Positions 8,961-21,069 of a DNA stretch of 64,000 nt are shown piece after piece. The stretch is from contig NZ_CP045144.1 in NCBI RefSeq assembly GCF_009223885.1, positions 2,282,001-2,346,000 of the forward strand, in the 5' to 3' direction. The notes beneath the pieces were generated by a model that worked only from the letters and a program-made list of their open reading frames with translations, had not been told where the DNA came from and did not search any database. Origin of the DNA: Ancylobacter sp. TS-1 (GTDB taxonomy: Bacteria; Pseudomonadota; Alphaproteobacteria; Rhizobiales; Xanthobacteraceae). How positions within the stretch are numbered: position 1 is the stretch's first letter; the number at the start of each line of letters is the position of its first letter. The translations under genes and the position numbers were made by a program.

Positions 8961-9722
8961 ATGTATCGCGCGCAGGACATCGCCTTCATGGCCGGCGGAC
9001 GGCCGCTGCTGGACGGCGCCTCGGCGGAGGTCCGGCCGGGCCGCGTCACCGTGCTGATCGGGCCCAACGGGGCGGGCAAGTCGACCCTGCTGCGGGTGCT
9101 GGCCGGCGAACTGCGCCCGCGCGCCGGACGGGTGACGCTCGACGGCGCGGACATCGCCGCCCTGCCGCCGGCCCGGCTCGCCCGGCGCCGCGCCGTGCTG
9201 CCGCAGAGCGTCCAGGTCGCCTTTCCCTTCACGGTGGAGGAAGTCGCCGGCATCGGCGCGCCGCGCGGGGCCGATCCGGCCGCCCATGCCCGGCGGGCGC
9301 TGGCCCGCGTCGAACTGGCGGCGCTGGCCGGCGAGCGCTACGAGCACCTGTCGGGCGGCGAGAAGCAGCGCGTGCAGCTGGCCCGCGCGCTGGTGCAGCT
9401 GACCTGCGGCGAGGGCGGCGGCTATCTCCTGCTGGACGAGCCCACCGCCAGCCTCGACCTCGCCCAGCAGCTGCTGGTGCTCGGCCTGATGCGGGAGCTG
9501 GCCGCCGAGGGTGTCGGCCTGCTGGCCGTGCTGCACGACCTCAACCTCGCCGCCATGGTGGCCGACGAGATCGTCGCGCTGAAGGACGGGCGCGTCGCCG
9601 CGCGCGGCACGCCCGCCGAGGTGCTGACCGATACCCGCATCGCCGAGCTTTACGGCGTCGCCGCCCGGGTCGGCTGGGCTCCCTCGACGCCCTTCCTGCT
9701 GCCGCAGTCGGCGGCGCGCTGA
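8961..9722 (+). CDS. hmuV: haemin ABC transporter ATP-binding protein HmuV
   Basis: Cytoplasmic ATPase of 253 residues that powers haem import through HmuU. Walker A GPNGAGKST is near residue 35, the ABC signature reads LSGGEKQRVQLARAL, Walker B reads YLLLDEPTASLD, and the switch His is in VLHDLNLAAMVADE. The segment RRAVLPQSVQVAFPFTVEEVAGIG is the Q-loop region typical of haem-import ATPases. The gene follows hmuU by four bases. Downstream, 167 bases separate it from the isocyanide-synthase-like gene on the same strand, so the operon may or may not extend. Confidence 0.92.
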   Translation: MYRAQDIAFMAGGRPLLDGASAEVRPGRVTVLIGPNGAGKSTLLRVLAGELRPRAGRVTLDGADIAALPPARLARRRAVLPQSVQVAFPFTVEEVAGIGAPRGADPAAHARRALARVELAALAGERYEHLSGGEKQRVQLARALVQLTCGEGGGYLLLDEPTASLDLAQQLLVLGLMRELAAEGVGLLAVLHDLNLAAMVADEIVALKDGRVAARGTPAEVLTDTRIAELYGVAARVGWAPSTPFLLPQSAAR

Positions 9723-9889
9723 GGACGGGTAACCCGATCCGGCAGAGATTCGGCGCGGGCGGTCTGGACAGGCCCACCCATTCCACTACCCTTGCGTCAT
9801 GCACCGATGGAATCGCGGCGTCGGCCTGCCTCCCCGCGGCACCGCCGCCGTGAGGCGGGGCGCGTGCGGGACAGTGCGAAACGGGCCGG

Positions 9890-11008
9890 ATGCGCGATCC
9901 GATTGTCGGCGCGGATCCAGGTGCGAAGGCTCGACAGGCCGTTGAAACGATGTCCGTGATGGATCGACAGGAACTGCTGCTGCCCCTGCCCGCGCAGCAG
10001 GGGGGCCCGTGCGGCTACACCGATGCCGACCTGACCAGCGGATCGCGCATTTCCGCCTGGCTGCGCGCCGGCACCGAACGGCTGCGCCGCGCCTGGCGGC
10101 CGCCGGGAGAAGCCGGGGGCATCGACTCCGAAGAACGCGAACCCGAGGACTGCGTCGAGCAGTTGATCCGGATTCTTCTTCACCACACGTTCAACTACCA
10201 GTCGCGCGGGCGGCTCGCCCCTCTGCTGGAGGGGTTGCGACAGAACCTGCGGCAACAGGTCCGCGAGCGCCGCCCGATCACCTTCTTCTTTCTCTATAAT
10301 GGCGGCTATCGCGCCTCGCCGCTCGCCGGCGGCCCGCGCTTCATCTTTCGCCCGGACCAGACCGAACTCGCGCTCCTGTTCCAGATCGCGGCGCTGCAGG
10401 AGCGTGTCGCGGCGATCTATCCCGCCGGCATCGACTTCGTGATCGTCGTCAACAATGGCGTGTCGAGCTGGGTCAACCACATCCCCTGTGCGACGACCGA
10501 AGCCTATGCGGCGGAGCTGCGCCGCATGATCCGCGCGAGCGGTGCCGAAGGCGGCATCCGCGTGCTGGTCCAGTCGGAGGTGGAAGGCTATGGCGAGCTG
10601 GACCCGGACACGCCGGTGACGCCCCGCCCCGCCCTGTCGGCCAAGGAGCACGAGATCGTCGAGCGCTTCCTCGGCCGGCGGTGCAGCGAGGCGGAGGCGC
10701 GCCTCCTCAACGCGTTCTATGCCCTTTCCGAGTCGATCTGGGCCGAGCAGCTCCGGCCCATCGCCGCCGCGCAGCACGCGATCCTGTTCCGGCAGGTCGC
10801 CCACCCCTCGACGCTCTCCTTCCGTCCCTTCGCGGGCGGCGCGATACGCGTGCAGAACGGCACGCTCGGCTTTCATGAGAGCGAGGGGAGGCTGATCCCC
10901 CGGCTCGTCACGGCGTGCCTCGCCGATCATATGAGCGTCAGGCCGGTGCCGGTCGCCGTGCCCGGAGCCGCCGTCGACGATCCCGCCCCCGGCGTCGGGC
11001 ACGCCTGA
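9890..11008 (+). CDS. divergent isocyanide synthase-like protein (Dit1/PvcA family resemblance)
   Basis: A 372-residue protein without signal peptide or membrane segment. From about residue 129 the pattern RRPITFFF, a Pro after the following loop, DQTELALLFQIAALQERV, AAIYPAGIDFVIVVNNG, and TEAYAAELRRMI runs parallel to the Dit1/PvcA isocyanide synthases (PI-F, D-E-AL-F-L, IYP-G--L-I-SDG, Y---L--M). The C-terminal part LSFRPFAGG and the following strand also fit. The family's conserved SDGR is NNGV here, so catalysis may differ or be lost. This assignment is by eye only. The start is uncertain: ATG at 9890, 9950 or 9959 are all in frame and none has a strong ribosome binding site. Its stop overlaps the start of the NRPS-like gene (TGATG), so the two are translationally coupled and probably act on the same small molecule. 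Confidence 0.5.
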   Translation: MRDPIVGADPGAKARQAVETMSVMDRQELLLPLPAQQGGPCGYTDADLTSGSRISAWLRAGTERLRRAWRPPGEAGGIDSEEREPEDCVEQLIRILLHHTFNYQSRGRLAPLLEGLRQNLRQQVRERRPITFFFLYNGGYRASPLAGGPRFIFRPDQTELALLFQIAALQERVAAIYPAGIDFVIVVNNGVSSWVNHIPCATTEAYAAELRRMIRASGAEGGIRVLVQSEVEGYGELDPDTPVTPRPALSAKEHEIVERFLGRRCSEAEARLLNAFYALSESIWAEQLRPIAAAQHAILFRQVAHPSTLSFRPFAGGAIRVQNGTLGFHESEGRLIPRLVTACLADHMSVRPVPVAVPGAAVDDPAPGVGHA

Positions 11009-13998
11009 TGGAGGCCGCCCTTCGCTGGCACGCCTCACCCTTCGCGGCACCGGACGACGACGCGCTCTCCACCCCCCTGCCGGCTTCGCTCGCCCGGATC
11101 GCCGCCCGCTGGCCGGATCGGCCGGCGGTGCTGCATGGCGGGCAGGGCGTCACATTTGGCGAACTCTGGCACCGCGTGGCGGGGCTTGCCGAGGAAATCC
11201 GGCTCTGCCCGGCGCCTCCCGGCCCGATCGCGCTTGTCCAGACGCTCGGCCTCGATGCCGTCGCCGCCTGGTTCGCCTGCCCGCTCGCCGGCCGCCCCTT
11301 CCTGCTGCTTGAACCGGGGCATCCACCGGCGCGGCTGGCGGAACTGATCGCGGCGGCCGGCGCGCCGCTGGTTCTGTGCGACGGCGCCACTATCGGGAGC
11401 CTGCCGCCGGACGCACCGGCAATCCGGCTGGTGTCGGACGGGCGCCGCCGTGCCGCGCATCCCGGCCCGATGCTCGGCGCGGACGAACCGGCCATGATCT
11501 TCCCGACATCCGGCTCCACCGGGCGGCCGAAGCTCGTCACCTATGCCTCGCGCAACCTGCAGGCCAAGGTGCAGGCCTCGATCGGGCTGATGAGGGTGCC
11601 GGAGGGCGCGCGCGTCCTGATCGCCGGATCGCACGGGAATTACGGCTACCTGCACCACGCGCTGGTCTTTCTCCTCGCCGGCGGAACGCTCTGCCTGTCG
11701 GATGTGAGGGAAGACGGCTTCAGCGGCATGCTCGCCGCGATCCGCCGGCTCGACGTGCGCCATCTCCGCTTCACGCCGTCGATGTTCCGGCTCTTCGCCC
11801 GCCTGCCGGAAGCGCGTGAATCGCTGCGTGGCCTCGACAGCGTGCGCTTCTCCGGCGAACCGCTCCTGACCAGCGACCTCGATCTCGCCCATGCCGTGCT
11901 CGGCCCCCACTGCCTCATCCAGAACGTCTATGGCAGCACCGAGAGCGCGCTCTTCGTCTGGAGCGAGGGCGATGCCCTCGATCCCGAGGCCGGCACAGTT
12001 CCCATCGGACGGGTCTACCCGCTGTTTTCCTATGCGCTGCGGCCCCTCGACGGGGCGGCACCGGCGGCCGGAGCGGGCGAGCTTGTCATCCGCTCCGCCG
12101 TCCATGCCCTCGGCGATCTGAGCGGCGGCGCCATCCGCACCGAACGCTTTGCGCCCGCGCCGGACGGCGAGGCCGGGAGGATCTACGCCACCGGCGACAT
12201 CGTGCGCCCTCTGCCGGATGGCAGCCTCGTCCTGCTCGGGCGGACGAGCCGTATGGTCAAGATACGGGGCCAGAGGGTCTACCTCGCCGAAGTCGAGAAT
12301 CATCTGCGCGCCATGCCCGGCGTCACCGGCGCCGCCGTGGTCGAGCGCATGGAGGCGGGCGCCGTCGTCCTGACCGGTTTCATCACCCTCGCCCCCGGCG
12401 CCGGGGCACCGCCCGACCCGCGCGGCTGGCTCGCCGGCCGCCTGCCGGATTTCATGCTGCCCCGCCGGATCCGCACCCTGCCGGAAATCCCGCTGCTGGC
12501 CGGCGGCAAGGTCGATCACGGCGCGCTTCGCGCGCAGATCCCGGACGAACCGGCCGACGCGCCAGCCCGGCGTGAGCGCGGCGGCAGCGATTTCGACCGC
12601 CTCGCCGGACTGTGGCGGGAGATACTGGGACCGGGCGCGGACGGCCCCGGACGCGACTTCTTCGCGCTTGGCGGGGACTCCCTCAAACTGATGGAGCTGG
12701 GCCTCGCCGTGGAACGGGATTTCGGGCGCCGGCTGCCGGCGGCGGACTTCATCGCCGATGCGACCCTGCCCGGCCTTGCCCGCCTTCTCGGGTTGCCCCC
12801 GCCCGCGCCGCCCCTCGGTGAGGGGACGGGGCTTCGCCTTCGTCGCGTCCGGCCCGCCCCGGGCGCCTCGGAAGGGGTGGCGCTGGCCATGCCGGGCGCG
12901 GGCGGGGTCGCCGCCCTCACCCCCTTCCAGCGGGCCGGGCTCTTTGCCGGCCACGATCTGTGGGCCGCCGACACGAGCGGGGAGACCGGCAGCCTGCTGG
13001 AGGGCCGGCGGTGGCTGCGGCGAACCTTCGAGATCGTGGAGCTTCTGCGCGCGGGAAAGGCCCCCGCGCCCCGGGTGATCTTCGGCTATTCGTTGAGCGG
13101 CAGCCTGGCCTGGCTGGTCGGCCGGCTGCTGGCGGGCACACCGCAGGCCCCCGACCTCGTGGTGATGGTCGACGCCGTGCCCCTGCACCGCATCGGCCTC
13201 TACCGCAACGCGGAGCTGGACCGCGCGCTCGCCGCCCTGCCCCGCGAGGCGGCGCCGCCGGTGCTGCACATCCGCCGTGGCCCGCTGCCCTCGCTCGGCC
13301 TCGCCTTCGACACGCTCAGCCTCTGGAAACCGGAGGACGGAATCACCGTCGCGGTCGACATCCCCACCGTCGAGCATGGCGATCTGGCCCGGCCCGAGGT
13401 GCTGGCCCTCGCCGGGGAATGCGTCGCGGCCGCGCTGGCCGTGCCGTCGCGCGAGCGCGCGGTGTCGTTTCCCGCCGATGCCGTCGAGAGCTTCGGCGGC
13501 CGCGTCTACCGGGCGCTGGAAGGCCCCGCGCCGCTCGGGGACGCGGGGCTCGACCGGCTCGTCGCGGATGTGCCGGACTGGATCGGATGGGAATGCGCGG
13601 TCGCGCTCGTGCCCCTGCTGCTGCGGGACGGCGGCAGGGACCGGGCGCGCCACTTCCTCGACAGCGCCCTCGCGCGGACCCCCGATTCGCGCCTGCTGCA
13701 CTATGCGCGGCAGCGCCTCGAAAGGCCGCCGGAAGCCCTGCGTCCCGGCACCTCGCCGCTCGCCGGCCTTCATGCGGGGTCGGAGCATTTCCTGCGCCGG
13801 GCGGCGCTGATCGACCGGATACTGCTCGTGCACCAGACCCCCGCCGAGGCCCCGGTCTGGTCGCCCGCCGGCCATGCGCGGCAGGTGGCGGACATTGTGC
13901 GGTCCGTGCGCAACGCGCGCGCCGCCCGTCGCGGGATGTCCGCCAGCGCGGACGCGAAACGTCTTCCGCGCTCAAGGCGCGATGGCGACATCATGTAG
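11008..13998 (+). CDS. NRPS-like protein: adenylation, carrier and thioesterase domains plus C-terminal extension
   Basis: A 996-residue single-module enzyme with no condensation domain. The adenylation domain spans about residues 1-520: IFPTSGSTGRPKLVTY (phosphate loop), NVYGSTESALF, YATGDIV, RMVKIRGQRVYLAEVENHL and GGKVDH with the catalytic Lys. The carrier domain follows (FFALGGDSLKLMELG near residue 555, phosphopantetheine Ser). An alpha/beta-hydrolase thioesterase-like domain has GYSLSG near residue 695 as nucleophile elbow, one residue off the usual GxSxG. About 170 further residues have no obvious domain. The start ATG at 11008 overlaps the stop of the isocyanide-synthase-like gene. 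The enzyme should activate one acid, tether it and release it. A-T-TE enzymes such as fungal furanone and quinone synthetases share this layout, but the substrate cannot be told here. Confidence 0.85.
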   Translation: MEAALRWHASPFAAPDDDALSTPLPASLARIAARWPDRPAVLHGGQGVTFGELWHRVAGLAEEIRLCPAPPGPIALVQTLGLDAVAAWFACPLAGRPFLLLEPGHPPARLAELIAAAGAPLVLCDGATIGSLPPDAPAIRLVSDGRRRAAHPGPMLGADEPAMIFPTSGSTGRPKLVTYASRNLQAKVQASIGLMRVPEGARVLIAGSHGNYGYLHHALVFLLAGGTLCLSDVREDGFSGMLAAIRRLDVRHLRFTPSMFRLFARLPEARESLRGLDSVRFSGEPLLTSDLDLAHAVLGPHCLIQNVYGSTESALFVWSEGDALDPEAGTVPIGRVYPLFSYALRPLDGAAPAAGAGELVIRSAVHALGDLSGGAIRTERFAPAPDGEAGRIYATGDIVRPLPDGSLVLLGRTSRMVKIRGQRVYLAEVENHLRAMPGVTGAAVVERMEAGAVVLTGFITLAPGAGAPPDPRGWLAGRLPDFMLPRRIRTLPEIPLLAGGKVDHGALRAQIPDEPADAPARRERGGSDFDRLAGLWREILGPGADGPGRDFFALGGDSLKLMELGLAVERDFGRRLPAADFIADATLPGLARLLGLPPPAPPLGEGTGLRLRRVRPAPGASEGVALAMPGAGGVAALTPFQRAGLFAGHDLWAADTSGETGSLLEGRRWLRRTFEIVELLRAGKAPAPRVIFGYSLSGSLAWLVGRLLAGTPQAPDLVVMVDAVPLHRIGLYRNAELDRALAALPREAAPPVLHIRRGPLPSLGLAFDTLSLWKPEDGITVAVDIPTVEHGDLARPEVLALAGECVAAALAVPSRERAVSFPADAVESFGGRVYRALEGPAPLGDAGLDRLVADVPDWIGWECAVALVPLLLRDGGRDRARHFLDSALARTPDSRLLHYARQRLERPPEALRPGTSPLAGLHAGSEHFLRRAALIDRILLVHQTPAEAPVWSPAGHARQVADIVRSVRNARAARRGMSASADAKRLPRSRRDGDIM

Positions 13999-14082
13999 GG
14001 AAATGCACGCGCCCGGACGGCACATCGGCCGCCTATCGGGCCGGTTGGAGGAAGTCCGGGACAAATCCGGGACTTCGGAAGC

Positions 14083-14158
14083 TGGTGGAGCCGAGGGGAT
14101 TTGAACCCCTGACCTCTGCAGTGCGATTGCAGCGCTCTCCCAACTGAGCTACGGCCCC
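14083..14158 (-). tRNA. tRNA-Ala (anticodon CGC)
   Basis: Read on the minus strand, the 76-base sequence starts GGGGCCG, has the D-arm GCTC...GAGC, anticodon stem CTGCA/TGCAG with loop ATCGCAC (anticodon CGC, codon GCG), T-arm AGGGG-TTCAAAT-CCCCT and an acceptor end CGGCTCC-A-CCA with the CCA encoded. All four arms pair, with one G-U in the acceptor. No integrase is next to it. Confidence 0.95.
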
Positions 14159-14328
14159 AAGCCTCAGGCCGCGCCTTGTACGTGCGGCGCCGGCCCGCTG
14201 TCAAGGCAGCTTGACGCACGCGCGGGCGCCGCCTGTGAATCGGGGTTGCCGCAATGCGGCCGCGCCATTAAGCATCTTGACGGGCGGCGGTTTCCGCGTC
14301 GCACACCGATCCCCTTCCGAGGCTCGCG

Positions 14329-14613
14329 ATGTACTCGCTTCTCTGGCTCTTCGACACGCTGATCACGCTCTACGTCTGGATCCTCATCGCCTCGGCCATC
14401 CTGTCGTGGCTGGTGGCGTTCAACGTCGTCAACCCGCACAACCCGTTCGTGCGCAATCTCGGCGAATTCCTGTGGCGGGTCACCGAGCCGGTGCTGGCGC
14501 CGATCCGCCGGCTGCTGCCCAATCTCGGCGGCATCGACGTCTCGCCGGTCATCCTGATCATCCTGCTCTATTTCGTGCGCAATCTCGTCTTCGAGTTCCT
14601 GGCGGGCGCGTGA
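14329..14613 (+). CDS. yggT: YggT family membrane protein
   Basis: A 94-residue integral membrane protein with two hydrophobic helices, roughly residues 5-30 and 65-90, linked by a loop with the family's NPFVRNL and EPVLAPIRRLLPNLGGIDVSP motifs. YggT proteins are implicated in osmotic tolerance and, in some bacteria, membrane or division-related functions; the biochemical role is not settled. It overlaps the DUF167 gene by four bases (GTGA). The yggT-yggU order is a common conserved pair in proteobacteria. Confidence 0.93.
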   Translation: MYSLLWLFDTLITLYVWILIASAILSWLVAFNVVNPHNPFVRNLGEFLWRVTEPVLAPIRRLLPNLGGIDVSPVILIILLYFVRNLVFEFLAGA

Positions 14614-14945
14614 GTCTCCCCTCCGTTCCCTGGAGCCTTAGCGCCGACGCGGTGCTGGTGACGGTGCGCGCGACACCGCGCGGCGGGCGGGACGCGATCG
14701 ACGGCCTCATCGCCCTTGGCGACGGGCGGCCCGCGCTCAAGGCGCGCGTCTCGGTCGCGGCCGAGGACGGCAAGGCGAATGACGCGCTCGCCCGGCTGCT
14801 CGCCAAGGCCGCCGGCATCGCCCCCTCGCGGGTGGAACTGGTCTCCGGCGCCACCGGCCGCACCAAATGCTTCCGCCTCTCCGGCGACCCGCATGACATC
14901 GCCGCGCGGCTCCAGGCGCTGATCGGAAACGGATCGCCGGCTTAA
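14610..14945 (+). CDS. DUF167 (YggU) family protein
   Basis: A 111-residue cytoplasmic protein of unknown function. The family signature appears as VRATPRGGRDAI near the N-terminus, LKARVSVAAEDGKANDAL in the middle and VELVSGATGRTKCFRL towards the end. The GTG start at 14610 overlaps the yggT stop and is preferred to the much longer in-frame extension upstream, which runs across yggT in another frame. Genetic pairing with yggT is conserved in proteobacteria, but no reaction is known. Confidence 0.9.
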   Translation: MSLPSVPWSLSADAVLVTVRATPRGGRDAIDGLIALGDGRPALKARVSVAAEDGKANDALARLLAKAAGIAPSRVELVSGATGRTKCFRLSGDPHDIAARLQALIGNGSPA

Positions 14946-14975
14946 TCGCAGGCGGTGAGGAAGCGGGCGCGCCGC

Positions 14976-15485
14976 TCAGCCGTTCCAGCCGAAGGCGAGC
15001 TTCTCCAGCGTGCGCTCGCCGAAGGTCTCGGTGGAGCGGGCGACGCCGAGCCCGCCCATGGCGCGGTAGAAGCCGACCGCCGTCTCGTTCGCCGCCAGCG
15101 CCCAGACCGCCATGCCGTCGAAGCCGGCATTGGCCAGTTCCTTGCGCGCATCGGCGAACAGGCGCCGGCCGAAGCCGAGCCCCTGATATTCCGGCCGCAG
15201 GTAAAGCTCGTAGATCTCGCCCTCATAGGGCAGGCCGCGCGCCCGGTTGCGCCCGACATTGGCGTAGCCCGCCACGCTGTCGCCGAAAGTGAGCACGACG
15301 ACGCGCGAGCCGCGCTTGAGCGCGGTTTCCCACCAGGCGGGGCCGCGCCGCAGGATCATCTTCTCCAGCTCGAAGCCGGGGATCAGGCCGCGATAGGCGA
15401 AGCGCCACGCCGAGTCGTGGATCTCGGCGATGTTGGCGGCATCGGCCGGGGCAGCCCGGCGTGTCTCGACAAGGAGCGTGCTCAT
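14976..15485 (-). CDS. GNAT family N-acetyltransferase
   Basis: A 169-residue GCN5-related acetyltransferase. The acetyl-CoA binding motif A reads LYLRPEYQGLGFGRRLFADA near residue 100, preceded by a beta-strand SVAGYANVGRN and followed by AVWALAANETAVGFYRAMGG, a typical motif B. The N-terminal helix region AADAANIAEIHDSAWRFAYRGLI is common in this superfamily. ATG at 15485 is chosen over an upstream frame extension that would cross the typA side hairpin. Substrate is unknown. It is convergent with the DUF167 gene and downstream of typA. Confidence 0.88.
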   Translation of the reverse strand: MSTLLVETRRAAPADAANIAEIHDSAWRFAYRGLIPGFELEKMILRRGPAWWETALKRGSRVVVLTFGDSVAGYANVGRNRARGLPYEGEIYELYLRPEYQGLGFGRRLFADARKELANAGFDGMAVWALAANETAVGFYRAMGGLGVARSTETFGERTLEKLAFGWNG

Positions 15486-15555
15486 GACCCGATGGGAGCA
15501 AAACCGCTCCCCCGGATCAAGGGCTTTCCGCGTTACTGACGATTTCGTTCCACCG

Positions 15556-15579
15556 GGGCGTGGCATCGGCGCCACGCCC
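15556..15579. terminator. GC-rich hairpin between typA and the acetyltransferase
   Basis: GGGCGTGGC and GCCACGCCC form a perfect nine-base-pair stem around a six-base loop, 27 bases past the typA stop. No T run follows on either strand, so it may be an attenuating or stabilising hairpin rather than a true intrinsic terminator. Confidence 0.45.
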
Positions 15580-15605
15580 GGCGGAGCCGGCCGCGAGGCG
15601 AGGGC

Positions 15606-17435
<1,830 letters not shown>

Positions 17436-17624
17436 ATGAAAACACCAAAAAGCGGGCCCGAAGGGCTTCGGACCCGCGTGAATTTTGCGGCGCACTATAC
17501 TCAGAAAGCCCGCAATGGCAATGACGGCGCCGCGCGCTGCGTCAACCCGGCCGAAGGCGGGGCCGCCGGCCCGCGATATTCCGGCGCCTTCCGTTCCCGG
17601 AGGGCGCCCCGACCGCCGCCGGAT

Positions 17625-17858
17625 TCAGTGGTCGAGCCGCAGTTCCCACAGCCGGCGGATCTGCGGCGGCTTGAGCACGGCGCCGTCGGCGGTGCGCAGC
17701 CAGGCGACCTCGCGATTGGCCGGCGCCTGCGTCATGGCGAAGGCGACGGCATCCTCGACGGAGCCGAACTCGAAGGCCTCGGGCCAGGAATCGGGGGCAT
17801 CGACAGTGTGGGACGCCGGCCAGTACTGCAGCCGGACGGGTTCGTGACGGGCGGTCAT
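17625..17858 (-). CDS. small conserved-looking hypothetical protein (77 aa)
   Basis: Not recognised. The 77-residue protein starts at an ATG (17858) preceded by a strong AGGAGG site eight bases upstream, which is the main reason for calling it and for this start. The sequence is soluble, slightly acidic, and contains EFGSVEDAVAFAMTQAPANREVAWLRT, resembling small proteins that alphaproteobacteria often encode in single copy. It has no signal peptide or membrane segment. It lies between typA and the 18048 small gene, with no operon partner. Confidence 0.65.
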   Translation of the reverse strand: MTARHEPVRLQYWPASHTVDAPDSWPEAFEFGSVEDAVAFAMTQAPANREVAWLRTADGAVLKPPQIRRLWELRLDH

Positions 17859-18020
17859 CAGCCATCCTCCTCGAAACGCGCGTCGGAAGCGGGCCGGACC
17901 CGCGCGGGCGGGCGCGGCGGTCTTCTTCAACGTCCGGCGGGCGGAAAGGTTCCGCGCCCGCGCCATCGACGCTTCATCCGCCGCGAACCCTTGAAGCGCC
18001 GGGCGCACGGCCCACCTTGA

Positions 18021-18314
<294 letters not shown>

Positions 18315-18353
18315 GGCGCGGCCTTCCCTGTTCCTCCCCGGAGAGGGGCTTCC

Positions 18354-19469
18354 TCACGCCACCGGCTTCTTCGCCCACGGGCCGAAGCGCGCGTCCGGCT
18401 GGGCGGCGCGCAGCATCATCATCTCGCCGACATTCTCCGGCGACAGCAGGCCGATGAGCTTGCCCGAGGCATCGAGCACGCCCACCACCGGGGCGCCGCT
18501 CTCGGTGATCAGCTTCAGCGCACGGTCGAGCGGGGTGCGCGCGCCCACAGTGGGCACCTCGCCCTGCATCGCCTCGATCACCGAGGAGGCCGGCCCCTTG
18601 GCCTGCAGCGCGTGGATCATCGCGTCGCGCGTCAGCACCCCGCGCAGATGGTCGGCGCCGTCGACGATGGGGAATTCCTTCTGCGTGGTGCGGATCAGCG
18701 CCTCGGCGGCATCGCCGACACTCGCCTGCGGGCCGAGCGTCTCGAAGCGCGTGATCATGGCGTCCTGCACCAGCAGGCCCTGCGCCGCCTGCTTCATCTG
18801 CACCTGACCGGCCTCGCCCGTCGCGGCGAGGAAGACGAAGACCGCGATGATGATCAGCATCGGATTGCCGAAGATGCCCAGCACGCCGAGCATCACCGCG
18901 AGGCCCTGGCCGATGGAGGCGGCGGTCTGCGTCGCCTGCGCGTGGCTCATCTTCATCGCCAGCAGCGCGCGCAGCACGCGCCCGCCATCCATCGGGAAGG
19001 CGGGAATGAGGTTGAACACCACGAGGAAGATGTTCGCCGCCGCCAGCTTGGCGATCAGGCTCACATGCGGGTTCTCGATGTTCTCGATGTGCTCGACCCC
19101 GACATTGCCGCCGAGATAGAGCAGCAGCAGCGCCGCGATGACGACATTGACCAGCGGCCCGGCAATGGCGACGACCAGTTCCTCGGACGGCTTCTCCGGG
19201 ATGCGCTCCAGCCGGGCGATGCCGCCGAACGGCCACAGCGTGACCTCCGGCGTCTTCACCCCGTAGCGCCGCGCCGCGAAGATGTGCCCGAACTCGTGCA
19301 GCAGCACGCAGAAGAACAGCAGCCCGACAAAGGCCACGCCCTCCCACGCCGCGCCCGACCCGCCCTGCTGGTAATAGGCGACCCAGATCCAGACCAGAAA
19401 CAGCAGGAAGGTGACATGGATGCGGACCGCGGTGCCGTAGACATGTCCGACGGTGAGCGACCAGGGCAT
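18354..19469 (-). CDS. site-2 protease family (M50) zinc metalloprotease with CBS domains
   Basis: A 371-residue membrane protease. The zinc motif HEFGH is at residues 58-62 inside a hydrophobic segment, and the second metal ligand motif reads NLIPAFPMDGGRVLRAL near residue 150. Five to six transmembrane helices lie in the first 220 residues. The remainder contains a tandem CBS pair (VQDAMITRFETLGPQASV, and GEVPTVGARTPLDRALKLI), which in this family may bind adenine nucleotides. The ATG at 19469 has an AGGAGAA site at the right distance and is preferred to 19505. Substrate unknown; it resembles stand-alone Rip/FtsH-independent S2P-CBS proteins rather than RseP, because no PDZ domain is present. 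Confidence 0.92.
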   Translation of the reverse strand: MPWSLTVGHVYGTAVRIHVTFLLFLVWIWVAYYQQGGSGAAWEGVAFVGLLFFCVLLHEFGHIFAARRYGVKTPEVTLWPFGGIARLERIPEKPSEELVVAIAGPLVNVVIAALLLLYLGGNVGVEHIENIENPHVSLIAKLAAANIFLVVFNLIPAFPMDGGRVLRALLAMKMSHAQATQTAASIGQGLAVMLGVLGIFGNPMLIIIAVFVFLAATGEAGQVQMKQAAQGLLVQDAMITRFETLGPQASVGDAAEALIRTTQKEFPIVDGADHLRGVLTRDAMIHALQAKGPASSVIEAMQGEVPTVGARTPLDRALKLITESGAPVVGVLDASGKLIGLLSPENVGEMMMLRAAQPDARFGPWAKKPVA

Positions 19470-19581
19470 GGGGTTCTCCTCGAGGCGGGCGGGCACGCTT
19501 GCCACCGCGCCGCCAGCATAACCGCAGCGCCATGACAGGACAGCGCAAATAGCCCTCTCCGCGCGGCGCCCGTCGCGAGGC

Positions 19582-19712
19582 CGTCATCCCGGACGGCCGC
19601 AGGCCGATCCGGGATCGCGGGCGGATTCGCGAACGCTCCCGGCGCTCGCTTCGCGCGGCCGGGACGACGATGGTCGGGCAAGGCGTCCATGCCCGGGACA
19701 GCCCCGGGCATG
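19582..19712. repeat. REP-like intergenic palindromes
   Basis: The region downstream of argG holds CGTCATCCCGG (19582-19592), several CCGGGATCG/CCGGGACG echoes, and a perfect ten-base-pair hairpin CATGCCCGGG-acagc-CCCGGGCATG at 19688-19712, 39 bases past the argG stop. The CGTCATCCCGG word recurs at 22924. These look like the short dispersed palindromes common in Hyphomicrobiales intergenic DNA; the hairpin may also end argG transcription. Confidence 0.7.
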
Positions 19713-19750
19713 ACGGCGTTCAGTCGGAAACGGCTACCGAAACGGGACGA

Positions 19751-20980
<1,230 letters not shown>

Positions 20981-21069
20981 TTCACGTTCCGCAGGAAAGA
21001 AGCCGAGCTTTCGAAAGCGCGCGGACTATAGGCATGGCGCGCGCCGGTGCAAGCTCCGCCGTTCGCGCC

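Noticed and set aside
14083..14158. tRNA-Ala as an integration site for a mobile element
   Set aside because: No repeated tRNA fragment and no integrase was found nearby; flanking genes are ordinary chromosomal ones.
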